From positions 62,001-126,000 of the forward strand of contig NZ_JAYTLQ010000026.1 in NCBI RefSeq assembly GCF_043729335.1: a stretch of 64,000 nucleotides of DNA. Direction: 5' to 3'. The DNA comes from Crenothrix sp043729335 (GTDB taxonomy: Bacteria; Pseudomonadota; Gammaproteobacteria; Methylococcales; Methylomonadaceae). Position 1 is the stretch's first letter. The number at the start of each line of letters is the position of its first letter. Shown piece after piece: positions 52,784 through 61,479 of this stretch. The position numbers were made by a program, and so were the translations under genes. A model generated the notes under the pieces. The model worked only from the letters and a program-made list of their open reading frames with translations. It ran no database searches and had not been told where the DNA came from.

Positions 52784-53335
52784 CTGACGACTTTTGAAAT
52801 ATTCGACTGTCATAAATAAAGCAGCAATGGAACGTGCTTCGGTGCATTCACCGGTTGCCAAAAGGGCATTGATTTGATCAAGTTTCCAAGGCACTACTTC
52901 CAGCTCTTCGGGTTCATCACCGATTAAGCGCTCTTCGTAGAGATCCTGGGCGATAACAATTTCGGTCATGTGTTCAAGATATGACGGCGCAATCGAAAAC
53001 GAACTTAAATGGTGCAGGCTTCTTGCGCCATAGCCGACTTCTTCTTTCAGCTCACGATTGGCGGCTTGTAAAAACGATTCACCTGGGTCAGTTTTGCCTT
53101 TGGGTAATCCCAACTCATAACGATGTGTGCCGGCAGAATATTCCCTGATCAACAAGACTGTGTCGTTATCCAGCATGGGCACTACCAATACCGCACTGGT
53201 GTCGCTATTGCTGCGTGCCAGGCGCTCATAATTGCGCCGCTCACCGTTGCTGAACTCAATCTCCAGTGCTTCAATACGAAATAAACGGGTTTTTGACAGC
53301 GTAGTCTTGGAGAGAACAGTCGGTTTTTCAGCCAT
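52778..53335 (-). CDS. nudE: ADP compounds hydrolase NudE
   Basis: 185 aa. The Nudix box GLPKGKTDPGESFLQAANRE followed by LKEEVGYG is complete (G-x5-E-x7-REUXEEXGU). E. coli NudE hydrolyses ADP-ribose, Ap3A and NADH. It is divergent from yrfG, the same neighbour as in E. coli. Confidence 0.93.
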   Translation of the reverse strand: MAEKPTVLSKTTLSKTRLFRIEALEIEFSNGERRNYERLARSNSDTSAVLVVPMLDNDTVLLIREYSAGTHRYELGLPKGKTDPGESFLQAANRELKEEVGYGARSLHHLSSFSIAPSYLEHMTEIVIAQDLYEERLIGDEPEELEVVPWKLDQINALLATGECTEARSIAALFMTVEYFKSRQL

Positions 53336-53380
53336 TGTGGTATTTTAGTCATCTATTTTTGTTAAATATAACGTACTCTG

Positions 53381-54037
53381 ATGATAGATTGGAAGCAAAT
53401 TGATACCGTGTTGCTGGATATGGACGGCACCTTACTGGATTTGAATTTTGATAATTACTTCTGGAAAGAGTTTGTGCCGCTTAAATTTGCCGAGCAGCGG
53501 GGGCTATCGATTGAAATTGCAAAACAACAGCTACAGCCGCGCTTTAAAAGCATGGAAGGTCAGCTAGAGTGGTATTGCCTGGATTATTGGAGTAACGCTT
53601 TGCAGTTAGATATTGCCGCGTTAAAAACTGAAATTTCCGAGTTGATTGCAGTATTGCCACATGTGCTTGAATTTTTAGAAAAACTTAAACTCAGCTCGCG
53701 CAAAGTGGTACTGGTCACCAATGCGCACCGTGACAGTTTGTCATTAAAAATGCAAAAAACCGCCTTGCAGCATTATTTTGATGACATCATCAGCTCCCAT
53801 GATGTGGGGTTGCCTAAAGAGCATCAAGGTTTTTGGCAGGCATTGCAAACCATGCAGGTGTTTGAAAACCACAACACCGTGTTAATCGACGATAGCCTGG
53901 CGGTGCTGCATTCGGCCAAGCAGTTCGGCATTATGCACCTGGTATCTATTAGCAAGCCTGATAGTCAGTTACCCAGTAGGGAGATTACCGATTATCACGC
54001 CATTGAAGATTTTAGGGCGTTGATGGACGGGCTTTAG
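53381..54037 (+). CDS. yrfG: GMP/IMP nucleotidase YrfG
   Basis: 218 aa HAD hydrolase. Motif I LLDMDGTLLDLNFDNYFWK, motif II VLVTNAHRDS, motif III Lys in GLPKEHQGFW, motif IV VLIDDSLAVL. In E. coli the enzyme dephosphorylates purine mononucleotides. Its 3' end overlaps rhlB by 26 bases on the opposite strand. Confidence 0.93.
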   Translation: MIDWKQIDTVLLDMDGTLLDLNFDNYFWKEFVPLKFAEQRGLSIEIAKQQLQPRFKSMEGQLEWYCLDYWSNALQLDIAALKTEISELIAVLPHVLEFLEKLKLSSRKVVLVTNAHRDSLSLKMQKTALQHYFDDIISSHDVGLPKEHQGFWQALQTMQVFENHNTVLIDDSLAVLHSAKQFGIMHLVSISKPDSQLPSREITDYHAIEDFRALMDGL

Positions 54038-55370
54038 GCGGGCGTGATGTGCTAGAACCTGAACTTGGGCGCGGTTTTGGTGGTCGGGGCTTAGCTGGTC
54101 TTTTTTCAGGAATGATGAGTTCCGCCAAAAGATCAGCAGTAATCGGCTTAACTGGAATTTTTTGGCCGATATAATCTTCAATATCGGGCATGGAGTAGGC
54201 GTATTCTTCACAAATAAAACTGATCGCCTCACCGCTGGCACCAAAGCGTGCTGTTCTGCCTATTCGGTGTACATAATCTTCGACATCTTGCGGTAAATCG
54301 TAGTTGAATACATGCGAAACGTCGGCAATATGCAGTCCTCTGGCCGCCACATCGGTGGCAATCAATAAGGTGATTTTGTTTTCCTGGAAATCATTGAGAA
54401 GTCGCTGGCGTTTGTCTTGCGGAACATCGCCACTCAGCGCGGCTGTTTTATAGCCATTGGCATTCAAATAATCATCCAACTGTTCGGCGCAGCGCTTGGT
54501 ATTGACAAAAATAATGCTGCGTAGCGGTTGATACTGGCGGAGTATGCCAACCAATAACGGTAACTTTTGCTGATTAGATGGGCAAAACGCGCTTTGTTGT
54601 ATGGCTTTAGAGGTCACGTCTTCGCTTTCTATGCGCACCAGCACTGGATTATTCATGTGCTCATAAGCCAGTTCAGTCACTTTGTAAGACAAGGTAGCCG
54701 AAAATAACATGTTTAAACGCTGATCGGGTGCGGGCATGCGCCGTAGTAGAAAACGGATGTCTTTAATAAATCCCAAATCGAACATCCGGTCGGCTTCATC
54801 CAATACCGTTACCTGTACGTTGTTGAGTGTAAAAGCATTTTGCTTGTAAAAATCAATGATGCGGCCGGGTGTGCCGATGATGATATCAATATTGGATTTT
54901 ACCGCGTCCAATTGTTTTTGGTAATCGGTGCCACCGTAAATCAGGGCAAATTTTAGATCAAGATGCTTACTGAGCAGCAACGCATCTTTGTGGATTTGTA
55001 TGGCCAATTCCCGTGTCGGCGCTAGAATAATGGCTCTAGGGTATTTTACAGGGCTGGGTTGCGCCAGTTTGGCTGCGGCAACAGGCTTTTCTATGAAGTC
55101 CTCGTCCTCGTCATCGTAATGAATATGATCTTCTTCCTCATATTCGATTTCATTGATGAGATGCTGAAAAGTGGCCAGTAAAAATGTAGCCGTTTTACCG
55201 GTGCCGGTTTGCGCTTGCCCTGCAATATCTTTGCCGCGCAGCAGTAACGGTAGCGCTTTGTCCTGTATGGGCGTGCAATGGTTAAAATGAGCCTCGTTAA
55301 GGCTACGTAGGATGGAATCAGATAATTCAAGATTACTGAAGCGTGTTTGTGTCAAATGTTTATCGTTCAT
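54012..55370 (-). CDS. rhlB: DEAD-box RNA helicase RhlB
   Basis: 452 aa ATP-dependent RNA helicase of the degradosome type. Motifs: AQTGTGKT (I), PTRELA (Ia), VLDEADRMFDLGF (II, DEAD), SATLS (III), ATDVAARGLHI (V) and HRIGRTARFG (VI). A run of acidic residues (EYEEEDHIHYDDEDEDF) is inserted between the Q/Walker A region and motif Ia. The C-terminus is rich in proline, arginine and serine. Adjacent to trxA and rho as in related gammaproteobacteria. Confidence 0.94.
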   Translation of the reverse strand: MNDKHLTQTRFSNLELSDSILRSLNEAHFNHCTPIQDKALPLLLRGKDIAGQAQTGTGKTATFLLATFQHLINEIEYEEEDHIHYDDEDEDFIEKPVAAAKLAQPSPVKYPRAIILAPTRELAIQIHKDALLLSKHLDLKFALIYGGTDYQKQLDAVKSNIDIIIGTPGRIIDFYKQNAFTLNNVQVTVLDEADRMFDLGFIKDIRFLLRRMPAPDQRLNMLFSATLSYKVTELAYEHMNNPVLVRIESEDVTSKAIQQSAFCPSNQQKLPLLVGILRQYQPLRSIIFVNTKRCAEQLDDYLNANGYKTAALSGDVPQDKRQRLLNDFQENKITLLIATDVAARGLHIADVSHVFNYDLPQDVEDYVHRIGRTARFGASGEAISFICEEYAYSMPDIEDYIGQKIPVKPITADLLAELIIPEKRPAKPRPPKPRPSSGSSTSRPPKARPSTP

Positions 55371-55411
55371 GTGCTATAGCATAACTTAAAAACGCATTGG
55401 TTTAAAATTCA

Positions 55412-55440
55412 TTGACTCATTACATGATCCCTCCTATAGT
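55412..55440 (+). promoter_or_regulatory. Sigma-70 promoter of trxA
   Basis: TTGACT, a 17-bp spacer and TATAGT (5/6), with the ATG of trxA 24 bases downstream of the -10. Confidence 0.75.
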
Positions 55441-55463
55441 TTGAGCTTTTTGGGAGACAACAC

Positions 55464-55796
55464 ATGAGTGATGCCGTTCTTCATGTCAGTGATAATGAAT
55501 TTAACGAAAAAGTGATTTTAGCCAGCAAAGAACAGCCCATATTAGTGGATTATTGGGCGGAATGGTGTGGTCCTTGTAAACAAATCGCGCCACTCCTTGA
55601 CAAGATAGCTGTTAAATATGACGGCAAGTTGACTGTTGTTAAGATTAATATAGATGATAACCCTGTAACGCCGCAGCATTATGGTGTACGGGGCATTCCA
55701 ACTCTGATGCTATTTAAAGATGGTGAAGTGGAAGGTACCAAAGTAGGCGCATTATCAGAATCAGCGCTGAGTAGTTTTATTGATAGTAATCTGTAA
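55464..55796 (+). CDS. trxA: Thioredoxin TrxA
   Basis: 110 aa. Active site WAEWCGPCKQIAP (CGPC), cis-proline GIPTLMLF. Standard length. GGGAG eight bases before the ATG. Precedes rho, as in E. coli. Confidence 0.98.
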   Translation: MSDAVLHVSDNEFNEKVILASKEQPILVDYWAEWCGPCKQIAPLLDKIAVKYDGKLTVVKINIDDNPVTPQHYGVRGIPTLMLFKDGEVEGTKVGALSESALSSFIDSNL

Positions 55797-55810
55797 ATTT
55801 AAATACCTTG

Positions 55811-55845
55811 CTCAAACTCGTTACAAATGGTTGGACGAGTTTGAG
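55811..55845 (+). terminator. Perfect hairpin in the trxA-rho intergenic region
   Basis: CTCAAACTCGT and ACGAGTTTGAG form an 11-bp perfect stem with a 13-base loop, 14 bases after the trxA stop. No T-run follows, so it may be a 3'-protecting or Rho-linked structure rather than an intrinsic terminator. Confidence 0.5.
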
Positions 55846-55860
55846 ACCTTAAGCTATACT
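55831..55860 (+). promoter_or_regulatory. Candidate promoter of rho
   Basis: TTGGAC, an 18-bp spacer and TATACT (5/6). It would give a leader of about 124 bases before the rho start. The -35 overlaps the hairpin. Confidence 0.45.
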
Positions 55861-55990
55861 TAGTTTGTGTGTTAATCTAACGCACTTAGTATATCGTCCG
55901 ACAAAAATCACATCCCAATATTGTCAATCCTGTCCTGGTTGTTACTGCTGGTTAGCCACAGTAGCACTATTCTTCGAGTTATCCTTTTAT

Positions 55991-57247
55991 ATGAACCTTA
56001 CCGAATTAAAATTAAAACAAATAAGTGAAGTTATTGATATAGCCGAATCTTTAGGGCTGGAAAACGTAGCCCGCGCTCGCAAACAAGATTTAATTTTTGC
56101 CATTCTTAAAAAACAGGCCAAAGCTGGCGACGACATCTCCGGTGATGGCGTTCTGGAAATTCTACAAGATGGTTTTGGGTTTTTACGAACGCCCGGCTGT
56201 TCTTATCTTGCAGGCCCCGATGATATTTATGTTTCTCCCAGTCAAATTAGGCGATTTTCTTTAAAAACCGGTGACACCATCACCGGAAAGATCAGACCAC
56301 CTAAAGACAATGAACGTTATTTTGCTATGCTCAAGGTTGATCAGATCAATTTTGAACCCCCCGAAAACACCAAGAATAAAATCATCTTCTCCAACTTAAC
56401 CCCGCTGTTTGCCAAAGAACGCTTTGTGTTAGAGCAGGGCAATGGCACTACGGAAGACCTCACCGGCCGTATCATTGATTTAATTGCCCCTATCGGTAAA
56501 GGTCAACGCGGCTTGATTGTCTCTCCGCCTAAGGCTGGTAAGACCATGATTTTGCAAAGCCTAGCTCAAGCCATCGCGGAACAAAATCCTGAATGTTACC
56601 TGATTGTCTTGTTAATTGACGAACGTCCTGAAGAAGTCACCGAAATGGAGCGCTGTGTGCGTGGCGAAGTGATTTCCAGTACCTTTGATGAGCCTGCGAC
56701 CCGCCATGTCCAAGTGGCAGAAATGGTCATTGAAAAAGCCCGTCGCTTGGTGGAACATAAACACGATGTGGTTATTTTGTTAGACTCAATCACACGATTG
56801 GCTAGAGCCTATAACACTGTCGTACCGTCTTCCGGCAAAATATTGACCGGTGGTGTGGATGCCAATGCCCTGGAAAAACCTAAGCGCTTTTTTGGCGCAG
56901 CCCGTAATATTGAAGAAGGTGGCAGCTTGACCATTATCGCCACGGCCTTGGTGGATACCGGTTCCAGAATGGACGAGGTGATCTACGAGGAATTCAAAGG
57001 TACCGGCAACATGGAGTTGCATCTGGATCGGAAAATTGCCGAAAAACGGATTTATCCCGCGATTAATATCAACCGCTCCGGTACACGTAGGGAAGAATAC
57101 TTAGTTGACCCTGATTCTTTGCAAAAAACTTGGATCTTGCGCAAAATTCTGCAACCTATGGACGAAACCGCAGCATCAGAGTTTTTGATTGGCAAGCTGA
57201 AAGATTTCAAAACTAACGCCGAATTTTTTGACTCCATGAAGCGTTAA
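55991..57247 (+). CDS. rho: Transcription termination factor Rho
   Basis: 418 aa, as in E. coli (419). Starts MNLTELKLKQISEVIDIAES, then GDGVLEILQDGFGFLR (RNA-binding domain), Walker A SPPKAGKTM, VLLIDERPEEVTEMERC, Walker B VVILLDSITRLARAYN and ARNIEEGGSLTIIATAL. The frame is open upstream to 55865 and would add 42 residues rich in cysteine, but homology and the leader position support 55991. Confidence 0.98.
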   Translation: MNLTELKLKQISEVIDIAESLGLENVARARKQDLIFAILKKQAKAGDDISGDGVLEILQDGFGFLRTPGCSYLAGPDDIYVSPSQIRRFSLKTGDTITGKIRPPKDNERYFAMLKVDQINFEPPENTKNKIIFSNLTPLFAKERFVLEQGNGTTEDLTGRIIDLIAPIGKGQRGLIVSPPKAGKTMILQSLAQAIAEQNPECYLIVLLIDERPEEVTEMERCVRGEVISSTFDEPATRHVQVAEMVIEKARRLVEHKHDVVILLDSITRLARAYNTVVPSSGKILTGGVDANALEKPKRFFGAARNIEEGGSLTIIATALVDTGSRMDEVIYEEFKGTGNMELHLDRKIAEKRIYPAININRSGTRREEYLVDPDSLQKTWILRKILQPMDETAASEFLIGKLKDFKTNAEFFDSMKR

Positions 57248-57400
57248 TATTAGCCGCACAGTTGTGAAGCCAGTTATATGGGGGGCACAACTGATTATTG
57301 CGCAGCCATTGGAATGGATAGTTTAGCAACAGTTATTTAACGTTCATTAAAATTACTTTCTAACGCATCATTCCATTAATTCAAAAAAGCATTGTTCAAT

Positions 57401-57442
57401 TTGGGAAGGCTGTTGCTGTTGTAAAGGCAACAACATTCCCAA
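57401..57442 (+). terminator. Hairpin between rho and uppP
   Basis: TTGGGAA and TTCCCAA enclose an inner TGTTG...CAACA stem and are followed by TTCTTTTATTG. It could terminate rho or lie in the uppP leader. Confidence 0.45.
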
Positions 57443-57475
57443 TTCTTTTATTGTTAAATACATTAACGACATATC

Positions 57476-58303
57476 ATGACTGATAGTACCCTCTTGTTGC
57501 ACGGCCTTATTCTAGGTATTGTTGAAGGCCTCACCGAATTTCTCCCCGTATCTTCCACCGGACATCTCATTTTAGTGGGCCAATGGCTGGGTTTTAATGA
57601 TGACAAAGGTAAGGTATTTGAAATTGCTATCCAATTTGCCGCTATTTTAGCAGTAGTATGGGAATATCGTGTACGCCTTTGGCATACGGTTATAGGTTTA
57701 AAATCTGAAGCAATGTCACAGCGCTTGGCTTTTAATCTTATCATTGCATTTTTACCTTCAGCAATTTTGGGTTTTTTGTTTTTAAAACAAATTAAATTCT
57801 ATTTGTTTAATCCCATTGTGGTGGCATCTGCCTTTATTGTGGGCGGTATATTGATTTTGTGGGCAGAGCGTCGCCAACATACCATTCATGCCGAAACCAT
57901 TGATGAAATTACCTGGAAAGATGCGTTAAAAGTCGGTTTTGCTCAGGCGCTGGCCATGATTCCAGGCACATCGCGTTCAGGCGCAACCATTATTGGTGGT
58001 TTGTTTTTTGGTTTATCGCGTAAGACTGCGGCAGAGTTTTCTTTTTTTCTCGCCATACCAACCATGTTTGCAGCCACTTCTTATGATGTCTACAAAAATC
58101 GGGACTTGTTCAGTGTGGATGATATTGGCTTGTTTGCAGTAGGTGGAATTGTTTCTTTTATCAGCGCATTTTTTGCCGTACGTGGCTTAATACGCTTTAT
58201 CAGCAAACACGATTTTACCGTATTTGCTTGGTATCGCATTGTTTTTGGCATATTGGTATTGGTTTCCGCGCAGATGGGTTGGGTGGATTGGAAACAGCAT
58301 TAG
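57476..58303 (+). CDS. uppP: Undecaprenyl-diphosphatase UppP (BacA)
   Basis: 275-aa membrane enzyme that recycles undecaprenyl pyrophosphate for peptidoglycan and polysaccharide synthesis. Motifs: GIVEGLTEFLPVSSTGHLIL near the start and MIPGTSRSGATIIGGL, the two catalytic boxes. Seven to eight helices. Monocistronic. Confidence 0.97.
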   Translation: MTDSTLLLHGLILGIVEGLTEFLPVSSTGHLILVGQWLGFNDDKGKVFEIAIQFAAILAVVWEYRVRLWHTVIGLKSEAMSQRLAFNLIIAFLPSAILGFLFLKQIKFYLFNPIVVASAFIVGGILILWAERRQHTIHAETIDEITWKDALKVGFAQALAMIPGTSRSGATIIGGLFFGLSRKTAAEFSFFLAIPTMFAATSYDVYKNRDLFSVDDIGLFAVGGIVSFISAFFAVRGLIRFISKHDFTVFAWYRIVFGILVLVSAQMGWVDWKQH

Positions 58304-58692
58304 TAGTCTTTTTAAATATCGGGGTTTGAGGTGCAGTGCAATGGAAAATCGGGTTAGCGTCTATTATGAGGTGCTTTTGATGTATTCAGTTACTTTCCAT
58401 AAATTTCCAAATCACCCGATGGCTATCCTCGCACCTAGCTAATATAGATAGCCCAATAGCAGTGGCCAAATTTCATTGCATTTCGTATTATTGGCCACAT
58501 GTTTTATAGTTAGCCAAATTGAGTATACCCCTTTTGGCTAGCCAAAAGCGCATCAGAAAAGACGCTAACCCGGTTTTGCATGCTCTCCACAAAGCATAAG
58601 TTTTGCGACATTGCGCGATCAGTCAATACTGATTATCCTTAGTTAGTCAGAGTGGCTCACAATTACCTATACGTGTATGACTTTAAGCTATT
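58304..58692. other. Non-coding region with inverted-repeat element
   Basis: 389 bases with no recognisable gene; most of it is covered by the inverted-repeat element at 58341-58582. An open frame on the plus strand (58224-58442) starts within uppP and has no family likeness. Confidence 0.55.
58341..58582. mobile_element. About 240-bp element with long imperfect terminal inverted repeats
   Basis: Left end AAAATCGGGTTAGCGTCT (58345-58362) matches 17 of 18 bases of the right end read on the minus strand (58578-58561). Similarity continues outward (ATGNAAAA) and inward (WTTNTGANG). Inside are the perfect palindrome CTTTTGGCTAGCCAAAAG (58531-58548) and a TGGCCA pair. It resembles a non-autonomous element; no ORF inside. 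Confidence 0.65.
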
Positions 58693-59019
58693 TTAGCAAG
58701 TTTGTGAGAGGCCTTTACAGCTACTTATATCAATATAAATATTTGTTCCTTGTAGCTGGTATACAATACGATAGCCCTTTGAAAGTTTTATTTTATACTT
58801 AGCAATTGAACATCCATTTTTTGACACATTTTGATGGATTTTAAAATTAGCCTTAGCATTAACAATACCAACTACCTTTCCTTTGTTGTTAAATACAGGC
58901 TGCCTTTTAGGAACTACTGTGCAAGTCGCCGAGCCAGCGTTAACGGGAGTCACTGTTGCTAATAGACAAAATGATGCGCAAACTAATAATGAACGTACTT
59001 TTATATTGATTGATTTCAT
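58693..59019 (-). CDS. Small secreted protein with four cysteines
   Basis: 108 aa, no family recognised. Signal peptide (SLLVCASFCLLATVTPVNA-G), then a basic mature part of about 80 residues with cysteines at about 33, 70, 100 and 108 that could form two disulfides. It contains KGKVVGIVNAKANFKIHQNV and KLSKGYRIVYQLQG, somewhat like an SH3-type fold; this is only an impression. Confidence 0.6.
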   Translation of the reverse strand: MKSINIKVRSLLVCASFCLLATVTPVNAGSATCTVVPKRQPVFNNKGKVVGIVNAKANFKIHQNVSKNGCSIAKYKIKLSKGYRIVYQLQGTNIYIDISSCKGLSQTC

Positions 59020-59422
59020 AATTGCGTTTTCCTATAGTTAAGTTTGTTATTCCCGATTGAAGGTCGCTATAGTTACTTGTGCCAGAATCGGAAAATATCG
59101 CGGCACTGTAAATGTCGCTTTTCATCTTTACACAACAAACCAAATATGTGTATCTTTATTTAACATGTTGGACAAATTGAACTCAATTAAAAACATATCT
59201 AAAGCATTGGCGAGGCTTTGTAAGGTTTATCAAGAATGATGCTACCCCAGTTTTTCTTTTTACTGCGCTTCTAACCCCAATACCTTATAGTCATTCTCAT
59301 CAGGCATTGTTTAGTGCCCCAGTTTAGAGATTAATTTCGCGTTCTTATCTAGTGCCCTGATTTATTTAGCCCCATGACTCTCAAATTTGAGTAGAATAGA
59401 GAAATTTTAATCAGCTATAACT
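59020..59422. other. Intergenic region upstream of ribA
   Basis: 403 AT-rich bases. Two similar units, TAGTGCCCCAGTTTA near 59311 and TAGTGCCCTGATTTA near 59350, stand in direct orientation and may be an IS remnant. No FMN riboswitch was seen. Confidence 0.4.
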
Positions 59423-60037
59423 GTGAAACAACAACTCTATAATTTAGTACAGACACCTTTGCCCACTAAGCATGGCGACTTCATTCTCCATTACTACAGC
59501 AGCAACCTTGATGACAAAGAACACATTGCCTTGGTTAAAGGGGACGTTGCCGGTAGAAATAACGTGCCTGTGCGTATTCATTCGGAATGCTTTACTGGCG
59601 ATGTGTTAGGTTCTCGTCGCTGCGATTGCGGCGAACAGCTTGATCTTGCCATGCAGATTATTAACGAGGCAGGTTTTGGTATTTTAATCTACCTTCGGCA
59701 AGAGGGGCGTGGTATAGGGCTGTTAAACAAACTGCGGGCTTATAATCTTCAAGATCAGGGTATGGATACCGTTGATGCCAATATCGAACTGGGGCATCTT
59801 GCTGACGAAAGAGAATACAGTATTGCTGGTTTGATATTGGAGAATCTGCAAGTAACCTCAGTTGAGTTAATTACTAATAATCCTAAAAAAATTGCAGCGC
59901 TGGAAAAAATGGGCGTTACCGTAGCAAAGCGCATTCCTGTCGAGGCTGTTGCACACCATGACAATATTGATTATTTAAAAACCAAGGCTAAAAAGATGGC
60001 GCATTTGTTATTTGAGCCTAAAAACAAAAAAAAATAG
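59423..60037 (+). CDS. ribA: GTP cyclohydrolase II
   Basis: First enzyme of riboflavin synthesis. 204 aa from a GTG start (MKQQLYNLVQTPLPTKHGDF). Zinc-binding VRIHSECFTGDVLGSRRCDCGEQL, catalytic RQEGRGIGLLNKLRAY and LITNNPKKI are all present. Stand-alone RibA, not fused to RibB. Converges with the M20 gene. Confidence 0.96.
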   Translation: MKQQLYNLVQTPLPTKHGDFILHYYSSNLDDKEHIALVKGDVAGRNNVPVRIHSECFTGDVLGSRRCDCGEQLDLAMQIINEAGFGILIYLRQEGRGIGLLNKLRAYNLQDQGMDTVDANIELGHLADEREYSIAGLILENLQVTSVELITNNPKKIAALEKMGVTVAKRIPVEAVAHHDNIDYLKTKAKKMAHLLFEPKNKKK

Positions 60038-60041
60038 TGTG

Positions 60042-61211
60042 CTAGGCCAACTCTTTCAATACGGTTTCTACCAGCTTTACCCAATACGCCGCTCCCACGG
60101 ACAAAATTTCGTCATTGAAATCGTAATGTGGATTATGGAGCAAGCAACTGTTTTCCGAGGCGCCATTGCCAATCCAAAGATAACATCCGGGTTTTTTCTG
60201 CAACATAAAAGCAAAATCTTCCGAACCCATGCTGGGTGTAGGATTTTGATTTACACATTGCTCACCCACTACGGCGATAGCGGCTTTTAAAGCCAGCGCT
60301 GTTTCTTCTTCACTATTAAAAGTGACGGGGTAACCTGGGTTTTCAGGATTAAAAGCTATTTCAGCGTTTATTCCAAAGCTTGCGGATACCGCATGAACCA
60401 AATGCTGGATTTTTTCGGTTATTGTTGTTTTAACGACAGCATCAAAACAGCGAAAAGTGCCTCTTAATAGCGCAGTTTCGGGCAGCGCATTCCAGGTATT
60501 GCCAGCATGAATTTGAGTAATGCTGACCACGGCGGGGTGAGCTGGGTCAAGTGTTCTACTGACTATGGTTTGCAAGGTATTAATGACTTGAGCGGCCACC
60601 ACAATCACATCATTGCCCAAATGCGGCATAGCAGCGTGGGTTGCTTGTCCCGTTAAAGTAATTTCAAAACAGTCGAATGAAGCCATCATAGCACCGGATT
60701 TAACCGCAAAATGACCGACCGGAATATCAGGGAAGTTGTGCATACCAAAGACACTGTCTGCTGGAAATTTTTCAAACAAACCGTCATCGATCATACTTTT
60801 AGCGCCGGCACGACCTTCTTCGGCAGGTTGAAAAATAAAATACACCGTACCATTAAATTTTTTATGGCCAGCCAAATACTGTGCTGCCGCTAATAACATA
60901 GCTGAATGGCCGTCATGACCACAGGCATGCATGGTATTGGCATGACGTGATTTGTGGGAAAAACTATTTTTTTCCTGAATCGGCAGGCCATCCATGTCGG
61001 CGCGTAAGGCAATCTTTTTGTGACTATTTCCAGATGAAAGCGTTGCCACTACGCCAGTTTTACCTAAGCCTCGATGAACCTGTAAGCCAAATTCAGTGAG
61101 TTTATCAGCTATAAACTCCGCAGTTTGGTTCTCTTGAAAAGCAAGTTCCGGAATTTGGTGCAAATATTGCCGCCAGCTTTTAAATTCATTTTTTTTGCTT
61201 AAATCGAACAT
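60042..61211 (-). CDS. M20 family amidohydrolase
   Basis: 389 aa. Metal and catalytic motifs: LRADMDGLPIQEKNSF, MHACGHDGHSAMLLAAA, FIFQPAEEGRAGAKSM, GMHNFPDIPVGHF and MGSEDFAFMLQKKPGCYLWIGNG. Related to hippurate and N-acyl-amino-acid hydrolases; exact substrate unknown. Confidence 0.92.
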   Translation of the reverse strand: MFDLSKKNEFKSWRQYLHQIPELAFQENQTAEFIADKLTEFGLQVHRGLGKTGVVATLSSGNSHKKIALRADMDGLPIQEKNSFSHKSRHANTMHACGHDGHSAMLLAAAQYLAGHKKFNGTVYFIFQPAEEGRAGAKSMIDDGLFEKFPADSVFGMHNFPDIPVGHFAVKSGAMMASFDCFEITLTGQATHAAMPHLGNDVIVVAAQVINTLQTIVSRTLDPAHPAVVSITQIHAGNTWNALPETALLRGTFRCFDAVVKTTITEKIQHLVHAVSASFGINAEIAFNPENPGYPVTFNSEEETALALKAAIAVVGEQCVNQNPTPSMGSEDFAFMLQKKPGCYLWIGNGASENSCLLHNPHYDFNDEILSVGAAYWVKLVETVLKELA

Positions 61212-61347
61212 TTTTAAGGTATATCCAGTAGTTTATTCACAGGAATGATATTTTATTTCTGTGAGAGCTTGGTAGAAGATCATTTTTTGTACGCTATGAA
61301 TTATAATTGGGCTGTGATTATTTTGAAAAATAATCAGCAGTTATTAT

Positions 61348-61439
61348 GTAACCGTTCAATCCCCCTCTTTGAAAAAGAGGGGTTAGGGGAGATTTTTAAA
61401 ATAAATCCCCCTTTTTCAAAGGGGAGGTGAACGCATACG
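61348..61439. repeat. Interspersed double-hairpin repeat, longest copy
   Basis: GTAACCGTTCA...CCCCTCTTTGAAAAAGAGGGG...CCCCTTTTTCAAAGGGG...AGGTGAACGCATAC. The two ends are inverted relative to each other (GTTCAATCCCC and GGGGAGGTGAAC). Same family as 31139-31232 and 27958-28003. It lies just before the DUF2058 gene. Confidence 0.88.
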
Positions 61440-61479
61440 TTATTGTCACAACCCAAAATTTGCTTGGAATTTAATTCTT

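Noticed and set aside
59057..59239. 60-codon plus-strand frame upstream of ribA
   Set aside because: No family likeness and no ribosome site; partly antisense to the signal region of the neighbouring gene's upstream DNA.
59423..59440. FMN riboswitch upstream of ribA
   Set aside because: None of the conserved FMN-element segments could be seen in the preceding 400 bases.
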